Assembly: GCA_004352715.1 (NCBI GenBank) | Contig: SCFE01000030.1 | Coordinates: forward strand, 2,375,426-2,439,425 | Length of the DNA: 64,000 nucleotides | Direction: 5' to 3' | Origin: Hofstenia miamia | Taxonomy: Eukaryota; Xenacoelomorpha; Acoela | In this document: positions 10,401 to 22,188 of the stretch, one piece after another | How positions within the stretch are numbered: the first letter of the stretch is position 1 | Layout of the letters: every line of letters begins with the position of its first letter | Program-made: the position numbers and the translations under genes | Notes under the pieces: generated by a model | Database searches by the model: none | The model's input: only the letters and a program-made list of their open reading frames with translations | What the model was told of the DNA's origin: nothing

Positions 10401-12724
10401 CATCCGAGCTGTTTATTCTAGTTTATTTAAAAATCCTCTCTTTAATTTAACAGCTATGCATTTGTTTATCTAATCTAGTACTAAAAGACCTGTAGTTTAT
10501 CTAAGCTCTCAGTTATTTAAGCTTCATTTATTAAAACACCCATTTTTTGTTAAGTCTACCATCATTAACAACTGCCAATAAACTACTACAGAAAGTTTGG
10601 ACATTTATATCACATTGTAAATTTATGCAAATATTTGACACCGACTAGTCACTATTATAAATTATTTAAAGCTGTTCCCAAAGTAAACAGGTAGATAAAT
10701 TGTTACTTCAAATCAGTCGAAGTTGTTCCCAATTACTTAAGCGTGTTGTGGTCATCCACACGATTTCAGGAATAAATTTCAAGTTGGGAAAATATTTTGC
10801 TAGAATCAGAGTCAGGACTTAGTTTACGGTCAGGAATTTCTTCGATTTTTTGCAAGAAGTATGTTCAAAAACAAATATCAAACGCAAGTAAATTGGTACT
10901 AAATGACTTGAAAAGACTTCATTATTGTCAATAAATGTAAGCATTTAAATAGTTCAAGAATAAGGGATCAAATGATTACGTCTTCAAGACGGAAAATATC
11001 TATGCTAGTTTTTGGTAAGTGCAACTAGAATAAGTTTTTTAAATAAAAACACCTCTTAGAATTTCAAAGAAACCAATTTCAAAATATTAAGGTCTGATTA
11101 TCTCTAATTTGAAATTTGGAATCTATGTATTCAATAATGCTAATCAGAATTAATAAGATGGTAAGTACATTGTATTGAGAAATTAAATGCTGCTCTATAC
11201 ATAAAACATTAAGTCAAATAGCTAAAAGCAGGAATACTGAATATGTATATATATATATATCATTGCGAAATTATAATCCTTAAAAACGTGATTAGAAATA
11301 GCTGACATAGGAAATTCGCACACGTTTTTTAGGAGGGACTGGATTCCATAAAATTCAGTTAGATTTATTAATAATCAGGTTTCAAGTGTTGCCTGCTCAA
11401 TATTAAGGAAATGCGTAAGCAACGGAAAATTGGATTTTATAATATTTGATTAGGTAGGATCTACAATTTTTGTCGAACAAATAAGCTACAACATTGTCTG
11501 CTAAAATGAGTCAAAATTTTATGAAATTAAGTGTAGCATAATGGGAACAACTTCTATATAAATGAAAATCCATTAAAGGCATAAGACATCTTAATGCAAA
11601 CCCGTTATTTCTATGAGATCTCTAAGGTTAATATCAGATATAGCAGGATTTCTCATAACTCAAAGTTTCAAATTTAGAATTATTTTTCTTGAATTAACAT
11701 TATGGAAAAGAATAAATACCGCCTTTATAAAATTGACAAGAAAAATATCAAAATGGTTTGGACAGGAAATATACGTGAATACCATGCTAAAGTAAACACC
11801 ACAAAAACAAATTCAGGCATGAATTCTAAGTTAGTTATGTCTAGCTTCAAGTCACCGGCTTTAAAAGAAACATTAATTTCTGCAATTCGTCAGAGACAAA
11901 GTCAATACAGCTAAATTTTCAAATATATATTTACTTTATAGGTTATATTCAGGTGGTTAATAAGTTTCAATTTGTAGTACTAACACGTGTAGTTATGACA
12001 TCATTGTTCAGTGCGTGACTCCGGGCTAAATGTAATGTGTAAGCAGGTTTGAGTGTGAATACCTACAAAGTGCGTGTCATTATAATATTAGTTTCTGGCA
12101 GTAATTTAGTTGGTGGACAGGCTTATTTGCATAAGCACAATGCAATTCTACTTTATGTCAAATGAATTCCCTGATTACACGTTAGGCTAAGTTAACATAT
12201 TAGATAAAATGCGAAATTACACAAATACAAAAGTAAAATTGTAACAAGACTAAAACACTAGTCAGCAAATTTGTGTATTTTGTGGTATTTGTCTCTTAAA
12301 TGCAATTTTCAATTCCGTCTTCTTAACTATCCCGTTTTACCTCATCCTCCCCTACTGAATGTTCAGTTCGGTGGAGTTATGCTGTATAAATATCATACCT
12401 GTGTATGTGTACCGACGTCAAAATCCCCACGCATGTCTTAATGGAAAATTTCATATTCTATAATAACGATTATTTAAAAAATACTTAATTTCAATTTATA
12501 CTAAAAACAAAATGTAAACAAGTCGAAAATCGTGATGATCACTAATGAACATTTAAGTTTTCTTACAAGAAAGCCTTTGTGGTCAGTTACCATTTCTATG
12601 TCAGATTATACTATTTTAGTATGCTCTAGGCGTATATCTATCAAAACAGGAAATATAATACAAGCCAAACTTATCGTAAAATCACATGTGTTTCTACTGT
12701 CTGAAAGTTGCCAGACAAATATTC
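4443..12724. other. Long AT-rich non-coding stretch
   Basis: No recognisable gene. It contains (TA)n runs at 10095-10119 and 11246-11260 and a LINE-type tail at 7098-7114. Short open frames such as 4826-5128 (plus) and 8602-9294 (three minus frames) match no family I know, and their length and composition fit chance in AT-rich DNA. The N at 6202 is a one-base ambiguity with no flanking duplication. I looked for further KCNQ exons on the minus strand and found none. Confidence 0.5.
7098..7114 (+). repeat. (TTATC)n tail, possible LINE 3' remnant
   Basis: Three units of the word TTATC follow an AATAAA-like stretch near 7050-7060 (gaaataaatt). The same tail occurs in reverse orientation at 20346-20360 at the 3' end of a recognisable LINE relic, so this may be the end of a related, otherwise unreadable copy. 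Confidence 0.4.
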
Positions 12725-12845
12725 AGGGTTGTCCAATAGGGTGGAAATATGTGAGGCCCCATGGAGTTCCCCATGCATTTCGTGGGATGGGGTGGAGATA
12801 AAAAATATCCCAATGGATTTCATAGAAATTTGTGGGGATATCACT
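12725..12845. repeat. GGGTTGTC / GGGATGGGG-word repeat fragment
   Basis: Starts CAGGGTTGTCC and runs through GGAAATATG, CCCCATG and GGGATGGGGTGG words, then a reverse-complement-like tail (ATATCCC, GTGGGGATATC). The start is shared with 14503 and 15152, which suggests dispersed non-autonomous elements of one family. Confidence 0.5.
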
Positions 12846-14502
12846 GTAATTCTCAGCTCCGTTATGACATCAATTAATACCGATTGATACGTTTTTTATC
12901 GATGTTTGAAATCAGCCGAAAATGATATATAGATTCTATATTATTGGTAAACGATGCAAAAAATACATGTTCTGCATCAAGCCATATTAGTAATTGAAAC
13001 AACTTGTCAAAATTGTTTTTCGCAATTTAGATTTTTTAAATGAGCATAATAAAAACAATGTGCTTAATGTTGATTTTTAGGGTCAAGCTCAAATTAAAGG
13101 TTCTGATAAATTAGCAGATTTGTCAGGAAACAGTAAAAGTGAATAACATTTTTGTTTCAATTGCTTTATATGTTATATTTGAAATATATTTTTTTCTTCA
13201 ATGCCAATACCTACAAATATATTTCATGCATATAATATATATATATATGTGTTCTTTCCACATAACCATATAAGCTGATTTTTCCAAATAAATTCCTGAA
13301 TTTTTGTAGGACATAGTCTTTCAGTAGTCCCTACCTTCATGCAAAGTATTTTAAGGATCGATGAGTTTTTTAGCGAGTAATCGCAAAAAGTTTAATTTTC
13401 GGCAAAAAACCCCAAGTCCCTCTCTGTACTATGAAAAACTTGGCCCCGGTCTCTCTATGTAGAGTTTTTTGCAAAATCCCCTGTAAGAAGCGGGATGTAT
13501 TAGTATATATATATGTGAATTTTGCATAAATTTGTCAACAACTAGAAAACAAATGTAGTTACCATAGATATGCATATACATGCATGTGAATTGCATTTCA
13601 GTGTGGAGCAGATCCCACATAAAACATCGTGATGTGGGGATCAAGTTACTTTCTCATGAACAAGTTTACAAATATTATGCTAACAATTCTAGATCAGACA
13701 AAAGTTTTCGGAAAAACCTGTTAAATGTTCTCAAGAACAGCTAAGATATCATAAATGAATTATTTCAGATTGATATTGTGACATTGACTTGGAGTAAAAA
13801 AACCCACAGTAAGTTACAAAAAGAATTCGTCAGGAACAGTCATTTGCATCCCGATTCTTATGCTCAGTGCATTTTTCTCAACGGAAAAAAAACATGAATT
13901 TAATACTAAATTTAGAAAAAATGTCTATTAAATTTGCATCTTTACAGCAAGCTTAATTGCAATTTGGAGAATGTTATGATTGTAATCAAGCTAATTAAAT
14001 GATGTAAAAATGTCCACTTCAGAATTATTAGGAAAAAATTTTTAATGTTGTAATATCGTCTATAACACCAGTAAACATTCAGGTATAATTGACTTGACAA
14101 ATTTAAATAGAATGGACATGATGTTTTATTTGCAAACAATATCTGCTAATGTCAAGGGAAAATGGAATTGCGTCGCTTATTGTTTCTACAATTGAAAACG
14201 TATACTTCACGCTTTCATCACATTATTTCCAACCATTTATTGAGTAGTTGAACGAAAAATAAAAACTCTTTTTTATTAGTAAGATTGGGAAACAACAAGC
14301 GAAATAAATTATGCAATTTCTCTTTTGTTCGTTGTAAAACAGTAATCGCACTTTGAAAAATAAAGTTTTTGTAATTAAGAATTAATAGTAGTATTATTGT
14401 TTTAACACTAAGAAAAAAATTATTTCGAGAAATTAAGTGCAAACAGCAACTGGAAATACAAAATTCGATATCACTTGAATTTGCAATATTTAAGTAATTA
14501 AC

Positions 14503-14615
14503 AGGGTTGTCGTGGGACGTGGGATGTCCCATGAGACGTAGAATGGGATGGGATGGGACGTGGGATGAAATGGGACAAGGAAAACTGACCTATGGGACCA
14601 GTCGGGGGGCGAAAT
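14503..14615. repeat. GGGATGGGA-word repeat fragment
   Basis: Begins CAGGGTTGTCGTGGGACG and continues with repeated GTGGGATG, TCCCATGAGACG and GGGATGGGATGGGACG words. It is GC-rich against an AT-rich background. It shares its first 18 bases, except one, with 15152. A CAGGG start resembles hAT-type inverted-repeat ends, but no partner end could be placed. Confidence 0.55.
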
Positions 14616-15151
14616 TTTGTCTTTCTGAATATATGTTTATATAGGGTTGCCTGGAAAATAACTTGTAATATTTTAAACACGTTTCGAAACGGTGTTTTAA
14701 ACACCAGCTTTTTCATTGTTTTTCAACATGTTCTTTCAGAATATTTCGGGACCTTTGCGTCAAATAGTTTTATCAGCCTGAAACAATATTTTGAGAAATT
14801 CACATTTATATGTTGAATATAGTTAAAAATTAAGATAATAGGCTATAAATTAAATATGGTATCTAAGTCTGAAAATACATTTTTCATATGATTTTAGATC
14901 AAAAATTGTTTCAAATTTAGATTTTAATGTGAGTTAGAAATGAAAACACGTGTAAAAAATAAAGGCAATTTCGGAATAATGAAATATTACAAATGCTAAA
15001 TGTTGTTGGATATACTACCTACTAGAGGAAGGACAAAGAAGTTACTAAGTCTTTTTAATTTAATTTCTTTATAATTTACTCAGAATTTTGTCGGAATGTA
15101 GTTTGAATAATTACATGTGTTCCAGTCAAATCCAATCATAACAGCGTAGTT

Positions 15152-15225
15152 ACCAGGGTTGTCGTGGGATGTGGGATGGGAAAAGTCTGATGAGGGATAA
15201 AATGAACATGGGACAGCAAAAATAT
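15152..15225. repeat. GGGATGGGA-word repeat fragment
   Basis: Begins CAGGGTTGTCGTGGGATG and repeats GTGGGATGGGA-type words, then ends near ATGGGACAGC. Same family as 14503-14615. Confidence 0.55.
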
Positions 15226-15239
15226 GCGTTCCTGCATAA

Positions 15240-15243
<4 letters not shown>

Positions 15244-15270
<27 letters not shown>
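15244..15270. repeat. (TA)n microsatellite
   Basis: A pure TA run. Between here and 16838 no gene or repeat family is seen. Confidence 0.95.
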
Positions 15271-16835
15271 GTTTATTTATTTACGATTCAAATTTCAAGA
15301 CTGCACCATCTGATTTTCCCATTTTTAAACTGACAAATAAATAAGTAACATTGAGCAGTTGTAAATTATTATAATTAGGTGTATTTTGAAAAACCAATGC
15401 AAGACATAACCAGCATTAATTTTGTTCTGCTATCACTTTGGCCTTTACAAATCTGCTCAATTTACGAATAGTGTATGGATATGACCTGTCAGAAGTTTCT
15501 CGATATGACCATCGTTCGAGTGTACAAAGATCGCCCCAGCCTAGTTGATGAGCATGCATATTTATTGTCTTAATGACCTGCAATTGCAATGATCTATCGG
15601 ATATTCAGTCGCGATTCAGTGTTGCAAAACCTTAATAGCTTTTATGACCGGAGGTGAACGTTAGGGTGGTTGATGGAGATATTTACGTGGGGAATTGCCT
15701 GCTAAACATATATTTGCACAATGAATTAAAGGTTCAAAGTGCCAATTTTTTAAAATTTATAAAATAGTGAAGATGGTATGAGTAGGTAGGAGTGTTCTGA
15801 ATACTCATTGGGTTTGAACGTAGAAATATCAAAGCACAAACATTACCATACTTAAAATAAAAATCAAGCGAAATCGTAACTTTGCAATGATATTTACTTG
15901 GTTAAAACTTTCCTTTCATAAGCTAAAGGATGGCTTGGTTTCACGTTCAAATTTTCAGACGAGTGGGTCACCACGTCAACCTTAGTGATTTGCCAGCAGG
16001 AAATAAAAACAATATCATATATAGTTAGATGATGTATATACAGTGCTCATAATTAGTGGGAAGGAACTTAAATGTTTTTGAACAGAAAATCAAGCAATGT
16101 TGAAACAGCTGCATTATTTTCTTGAAATGAACAGTTTTTTTGGTTTTTTGATGAGACACTCCCTGGAAAATAGTTGATCAGTTGCGGACTCATGTATGTG
16201 CTGAAACTTTTTTGGGGCACATTGTAACCGTGTTTTAAAAGCTTACTGTATATAGATTTCTCGACAACTACTGCATTATTTTTAAAGAAATTTTTTCAGT
16301 TAGAAAATATTAAACTATTTATATGCTCTTTGCTAATATAATTATTTTGTAATAATATTACAAGATGCCTACCCCATATGATAACATCTTGAAGATTAAT
16401 ACTTTCGTAGCTTTGTGGGTATACTCGATTATAGGAAATTACTAAGTCTTGAGTGTTATAAAAACTTCAATTTTTTACAATTTTCAAAAGTTTGACAAAT
16501 TACAAATGTAATGAATATGTTGTGTATAAGCAATGCTAGAAAGCATGCATCCCATAAAGTGTATTATTAAACTACTTTGGATTTAAATTTAATTCCAATA
16601 GTTGATATAGCAATGTGTGAAAGAATTTGATAAGCTTTTCATATATATACACGTAAAACAAAATATACATAAAATTAAATATGGTAAGCAAAATGCTAGA
16701 GTGAATTTAGCTGTTAAACACTATCTCTAAGACAGAACTTCTTTTGTTTATTTTTTGTCTACACAAGAAATTGTTATGAAGTATGCATGCATCACAAAAA
16801 TAGAAATAATATATTATGATAATCCAGAGGCCAGC

Positions 16836-16838
<3 letters not shown>

Positions 16839-16872
<34 letters not shown>
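16839..16872. repeat. (TA)n microsatellite
   Basis: A pure TA run about 400 bp downstream of the KCNQ exon donor (minus-strand sense). Confidence 0.95.
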
Positions 16873-16877
<5 letters not shown>

Positions 16878-17271
16878 TAATATCATATATTTGAACATGA
16901 ATAATAAATTTAGATAAGATAATGTTCTTACATGGATATCCTAATGATGAGAGAATGGCTAAACTCTATAAAAAAGAATATATTTATTCAATTAATTGGA
17001 AGGTTAATTCTAAGTCATATATAACCTATAAAATTCATATCATAGGACATAAAAACAATAAATATTAGTATTTAGTATAAAAGAATATTATAAGGCAACT
17101 AAAACGTGTCACATTTGGAAATTGTTGCAAACTATGCTTTTTAATTATTTTTAATATATTTTTAAAATATCTACACAGAATAGAAACAATTCAAATTTTT
17201 TCTAATAAAAATAATTTGTGTAAATAATTCATTTATAGACATTCACTGTGCAATGTAAAATTTAAACTTAC

Positions 17272-17539
17272 AAAAGAACATGGTATACAATGGCAGATGC
17301 TCCTCGTGGACGTTCTAAAAAATTATAAACCCTGCTTTGCCATATTCTTCTTCTGGTATTTTGACGTGAAGGCCTTGACAGAATTGGTTGGCCCATGAGG
17401 TTAATGGAGCCACCACCTCCACCACTAGGGGATTGAAAGTTTGACTGTTTATCCATTAAATCATATCCAGGACATTCAGTTTCAGGATCACTGTCTCTTT
17501 CAACTTCTGATAGGCTCGACATTGCAGTAGGGGGCTTCA
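17272..17539 (-). CDS. KCNQ: KCNQ (Kv7) channel exon: N-terminal domain to start of S1
   Basis: A 268-bp exon encoding about 89 residues. The first half is acidic and polar (SLSEVERDSDPETECPGYDL), then comes a glycine run (GGGGGS), then INLMGQPILSRPSRQNTRRR. It closes with WQSRVYNFLERPRG followed by ASAIVYH, the start of S1. RVYNFLERP is the hallmark pre-S1 motif of KCNQ channels; from memory KCNQ1 has RVYNFLERPTGW and KCNQ2-5 have LYNVLERPRGW. The donor is TT followed by GTAAGT at 17271-17266, phase 2. The acceptor is TCAG before 17539, with two bases (TG) completing a Met codon whose A comes from the upstream exon. Upstream in-frame stops lie just outside the acceptor, as expected for an intron. 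The paralogue within KCNQ is not resolved. Confidence 0.88.
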
Positions 17540-18494
17540 CTGATTTATCTATATAATTCGTTACATTTTTTGAACCAATAAAATCTATATTATAGAAAAT
17601 TTACCCAATTATAAGTGGCTTTAACTATGAATTGTGAATATCTTGATGTAGCAGAAATATAATTAATTATTTACAAACGAGTAACATTTGCGTTAATTTA
17701 ATCGGCGATCAAAGGTAAACTATTTACAGAAACTATAGCACTCGTTCTATATTTCCTACATAATTGCTTCAAGCGTCCAAATGATTATTAGAGTCATACG
17801 TTTAGTGTCTGATGTGAAAAATTGTGAGAAATTACTTTAAATATTAATATATTTCATCTCACGTTTAGTTCACTAAATGATTGCAGATCTGTTTAAAATG
17901 AATCCTTATTGTTTATTTTTAAGAATAAGCCTATAATGTAATGTAAGTAAAAATAAAAGTTCAAAAGATAAGTTTTGTATTTCTTAAAGTTTATTTGATA
18001 TAGATTTACTAGACAGTCCGATAATTTTTGGACCCGGCGAAGTTGTAAAATTTAATTCAATTAATCAATGTAAACCATCGTACTCAAAATCTAATATTTA
18101 GACGGTAAGCGAAACGCTTTGTTTAGTAAAACTAAGATTTAATCAAAATAACCTACTTCCAATTCTCTTGAGTGTCAATCAAATCCTTGCAAATAAATGG
18201 CTATCAATTTTTAGGGAACTAGCAAAAAAACTAGAAGCTCAATAAAAAAACTGGTTTGGTCTATGGCCTTCTAAAAAATAAATTTTTGTAATCGTAGAAT
18301 GTGAGGGAGAGGGCATTATAGACTTGTACACTTATTGGGAGTTAACAGCGGTAAGTAATTTGTGATAAATTATGATGTTTTGAACAATTCTATAAATAGT
18401 TTGTTTTTTATTTATTAATTCTAAGAAAATGTTAATTTATTCTTTTAGCCATAAGAAACTGTATTATTGGCATCCTATTTGAATACATATCTCA

Positions 18495-18500
<6 letters not shown>

Positions 18501-18532
<32 letters not shown>
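18501..18532. repeat. (AT)n microsatellite
   Basis: A pure AT run inside the 1.5-kb intron between the two KCNQ exons. Confidence 0.95.
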
Positions 18533-18535
<3 letters not shown>

Positions 18536-19003
18536 CTAGAAAAAAAATATACACTAACAACTAATAGTTAATTGTTTAATATTTATATTATTTTATATTT
18601 CATTAGATGAAGAAAATGGGTTTAGGGAACATAAATAATTAACTTTCAGTTATATCGATTCCTATACTTTAATTCAATCATTAGAAAGTGAAACTTCCTT
18701 TGCGTAATTTCTTTAGAAAGTTTGCTTTGTACATCATCATTAAAAGAAGTTTCACTAAACAAAAATTCGGAATCAATAAATTATTAACGGACGAATAAGT
18801 GCATTCATTAATTTAATGACTATAAGTTTTTGAAATTTAGACGTGTTACAAAGGCTATGTCTCGATTAACTTTATTTCAAATTATCCCCTCATATTTACA
18901 TAATCTTTTCAGTTTGAAAGAGTTTTTATATAAGATCAAGTATATACTTTGGTATTAATCGTTCTTTTCATATGAAGCAGTATCTATGGGGCAACATTTT
19001 GTT

Positions 19004-19063
19004 TTGCAGAGACATTTTACATGTACTGTAAAAAGTTTAGCACTTACTTTGAGCTCCGATTTT
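19004..19063 (-). repeat. 60-bp segment duplicated at 21247-21306 (exon end plus donor)
   Basis: Identical to 21247-21306 in direct orientation, 2243 bp apart. It covers the last 16 bases of the 19048-19187 exon, its GTAAGT donor and about 44 bp of intron. Confidence 0.9.
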
Positions 19064-19187
19064 CAAGCTTGAGCATCGATGAAAAGATGGAATGCGAGGC
19101 AAAGCGTTATCTTCAGTATTGTATCCGGGTCCAGATTCAAGCGAAAACCCCCGAGATATTCCACCGTTAGCTGTCCGCAGATTGTTC
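19048..19187 (-). CDS. KCNQ: KCNQ candidate upstream coding exon
   Basis: A 140-bp minus-strand stretch between a TTTTAG acceptor (before 19187) and an AAA/GTAAGT donor (19047-19042). One frame is open: one base, 46 codons (NNLRTANGGISRGFSLESG at the start, RCSSLKIGAQ at the end), then one base. The final A plus TG of the 17272-17539 exon makes ATG, so the frame runs on without a stop. The first G completes a codon begun by AG in the 56575-56694 exon. The sequence is Ser/Gly-rich, fits the poorly conserved KCNQ N-terminal tail, and has no domain I recognise. Its last 16 bp, the donor and adjacent intron are copied at 21247-21306. Confidence 0.65.
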
Positions 19188-19439
19188 CTAAAATTTATAC
19201 ATATTTTCTTATACAAATTTCAAACAGCTTTTGCAAGCAACTAAGTCACAAATAATACCAATATGTAAATATTAGTGATGTGCGGCATTGATGGATATGA
19301 GTAAGTTTTGCATTTCACACCATTCCGTATTGCAAATAGAAATATTCTAAGACCATTTCGAAAAAAATTAGCATACAAATAGCGTAAGTTTTGTCCAATA
19401 TATAATATAAAACTTTTAAAATAGTTTAATATTTCAATT

Positions 19440-19537
19440 TAATGTAATTTTCCCGTACGCCCAGGTGCTAGTAAAAAGAATTTTTGGATGGAGCTAGTGC
19501 GGCACTAAAGAAGTTCTAAACGCACATAACTAGTATA

Positions 19538-19580
<43 letters not shown>

Positions 19581-19836
19581 CACTAAAAATTGGGCTAAAT
19601 ATTACCTGCGCCATATTTCAAATTTTCCTTTAGATTTAGTGCCAGTCACCAATGGTTATGAAGAAAATTCATTTTTAGCAAGCCTATATTTTTTATGTCT
19701 AGGTGTTGAAAATAAGGAATACACAAAAATATTTTAAATCTGAGTGAGAACACCTTTCTGCACGCTTAGAATTGGCGCTAAATACGTACTTTATTTAGCG
19801 CCAAGATAGAGGCATCACCACATTATTTAGCGCCGG
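19440..19836. repeat. GCGCTAAAT / GGCACTAAA-word repeat region with perfect hairpin
   Basis: The words GTGCGGCACTAAAG, TGCACTAAA, TTGGGCTAAAT, TTAGTGCC, GGCGCTAAAT and ATTTAGCGCC recur in both orientations. GGCGCTAAATA (19774-19784) and TATTTAGCGCC (19792-19802) form a perfect 11-bp inverted repeat around a 7-nt loop, and a further ATTTAGCGCC lies at about 19824-19833. (TA)n at 19534-19576 interrupts it. It is probably a decayed non-autonomous element in the KCNQ 37-kb intron. Confidence 0.5.
19534..19576. repeat. (TA)n microsatellite
   Basis: A near-pure TA run. Confidence 0.95.
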
Positions 19837-19867
<31 letters not shown>

Positions 19868-19931
19868 TATTATATACATATATATATATATGTAAATATA
19901 TGTATATATATATGTCTATATATAATATATG
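19837..19931. repeat. Compound (TA)n / TATG microsatellite
   Basis: TA repeats broken by CATA, TGTA and TGTC units. Confidence 0.9.
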
Positions 19932-20345
19932 CTGTTCATGTTTATGCAAATATATGATGCATATGTTGCAGCATTAAACTAGATTAGAGTATAGTGACAA
20001 TAATAATTTCATGGTATGTATACTAATTAGGGAAATGGGACAAATACAGGTACTAGTGCTGTACGTGTGCGTGTATGGCTATTCCAGGACACTTAGAATG
20101 CTACCTATCTATGCTTCGTACCGGTACCCACTAAAGTTTTACTCGTACCCCCAATATCTTTACCCTTGCATGGCTATTACCCAAAAAAATAAATGAGTGA
20201 TGAAAGCTTAGTATTATTCAAGTTCAGTTTTTAGCAATTATTGAAAGCAATGACAATCAAATACATTAATGAAGTTTAGAGAACTCACATTTGAACAAAA
20301 AGCGTCAACAGACTTCAATTCTTCATGAAAACGAAATTAACTGAA

Positions 20346-20360
20346 GATAAGATAAGATAA
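20346..20360 (-). repeat. (TTATC)n LINE tail
   Basis: Plus strand reads GATAAGATAAGATAA. It is the short-repeat 3' tail of the minus-strand LINE relic. Confidence 0.6.
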
Positions 20361-21246
20361 ACGTAGTGGATTTCTAAGCCATTTTCTCTATTGATAATTT
20401 AGTGCAATTGCACAGACAGTAGATGCCTATGTGTAATGTGATATAATGTATATCTTAATTAAAGATATTTTAGTAGAGATATCATAACATCGAATATTGC
20501 ATAGTGATATATTTATAACATTGTTTGCCTGAAGAGTCCATGTCAAGTCTGCACTAAGCCAAAAACCAAAGCACTTAGCTGAGTTTTTGATTAGCACTTG
20601 TTCATTTTTCACCTATAATATACTAACTTGATTATTGGACAAACTAACTCCTCGATTTCGAAAAATTCTGTAGATTTTAAGCCATCTTCGTTATATGACA
20701 AAGTAGAAATTGTTGCCAGCAGTCGTATATCATCTGAACACCTTGCATAATAGGTTTTATCATTTATACAACAATTTAAGTTTATTTCATTTGTGTCCAA
20801 ATTAAACAAAGGATCACTCAATGATCCCCTTCCCCCTGTGGACATCGTTCCATTCAATGTAATCATTTTTATATTTAACAGATTGCTTCCTACCTTTCAT
20901 GCATGACCCTAATTATTTTGCAAACCATGGAGAATTTTTATCTATTCTATGCAGTTATAGATTCTGCAGCATTGTGTTGAAGGCAGATCAATAATTCAAA
21001 AAGAGAGCTTTAATCACACATTGACAATCATAAAAAAAATGCACTAGATATATTGTCCATATTATGTAGTAATGCATGAGCTGTTGATAGCCCAGGTTTA
21101 CATGTGGATTGATTGCAATCTGTAATTTGTAATGTTCATGCTACTAGACAATGGTGTACAATTCGATCCAGATAACTAAATGAGACAAATGTAACATCAG
21201 TTGGTCGAAAAAGTCGTTGTCTTAGGATGCTTTGCTGCATACGGAA

Positions 21247-21306
21247 TTGCAGAGACATTTTACATGTACTGTAAAAAGTTTAGCACTTACTTTGAGCTCC
21301 GATTTT
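21247..21306 (-). repeat. Ectopic copy of KCNQ exon 3' end and splice donor
   Basis: Exact 60-bp direct copy of 19004-19063, inserted within or beside the LINE relic. It carries a consensus GTAAGT donor but only 16 bp of exon. Confidence 0.85.
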
Positions 21307-22188
21307 ATAAAAAGTAACACTTTTTATACTCTATGTTCTCTAGACTATCCCTAAAAGACAAGGGCATTTTCAATTCTGTGCAGAATTCTTTATAGATAAA
21401 GTATGGTACTTCACTATCTCTAGTCGTGCCAGTTAGAATTTTGCTAAAAATTTATCTCACCTGTAATGAACTCACCGTTTGTTCTGAGCTGTATCCATCA
21501 ACTACTGGATTATATGTGCAAATATCGTTGATTATAGCTTGATTGAATTGCAAGCAGATTCTTTATCCAATTTGAAATGTTCCTTTCCTAGTTTTATTGG
21601 CCGTTTAATTTCTAATTGTAATAAATCTATGCGATATGTTTTCACCGTATTTTCGTCTTTGCAGTTGTACTAGTTTGTTGATAAATATTTGAATTTTATT
21701 TCTTATTGGATTGTTCATCATCTTGATTGCATTCATTTTTGTTTCCTTAGGGTTGTCAATGTAGAATCTGTGAATAGTAGAGTTGTAATATTCTCAATTA
21801 GCTTTGGCTTAGACTGAACTAACTCGAAACAGAATCCAAGATAACATTCTAACGAGATTGCATGTTCATGAATGTCATTATCCTGCTGGAAAATCTCAAT
21901 TGTGTAGTTTCCAAAATATACTTCAGATGGTATTTATCATATTTAGCATATTTATTTCTTTGTTCTCAAGTAATTTGTGTTGTTAATAAAGGTACTAGTC
22001 GCATGAAAACTTATGAAATTACGCATCATAATATTTTTAAAATACTCACATATATTTACAAATCTTGGTATCAAGAAAGTTTCAATTTTTCCTGACAACG
22101 TTTTTCAGCATCGAAAACCTCTTTCTGCTGCTGCAGAGCTTGGCTGGCATTTACTGAATTTTATGTAGAGTGAGGGTAAAACATCATT

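Larger units (their letters stand above)
20346..21310 (-). pseudogene. Decayed non-LTR retrotransposon (reverse transcriptase)
   Basis: Minus-strand LINE relic with several stops and shifts. In order it shows an RT palm entry segment (about 21060-21160) reading CKPGLSTAHALLHNMDNI, a degraded PQGS..GPLLF block reading RGSLSDPLFNLDTNEI, a catalytic block reading YARCSDDIRLLAT (20609-20866), then AKCFGFWLSADLTWTLQ (20427-20612), typical of the segment after the catalytic core in jockey/CR1-type elements. It ends in a (TTATC)3 tail at 20360-20346. The two catalytic aspartates survive, but the frame is broken and it cannot be active. It sits in the large KCNQ intron. Confidence 0.75.

Noticed and set aside
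10360-10420. 48-bp minus-strand segment with AG and GTAAAC boundaries, tested as the next KCNQ exon
   Set aside because: The phase would allow it, but the translation (DDKIYNCYFDG) is polar and cannot be S1.
15520-15620. tRNA-like B-box string (CGTTCGAGT) as a SINE or tRNA
   Set aside because: No matching A box or cloverleaf could be drawn on either strand.
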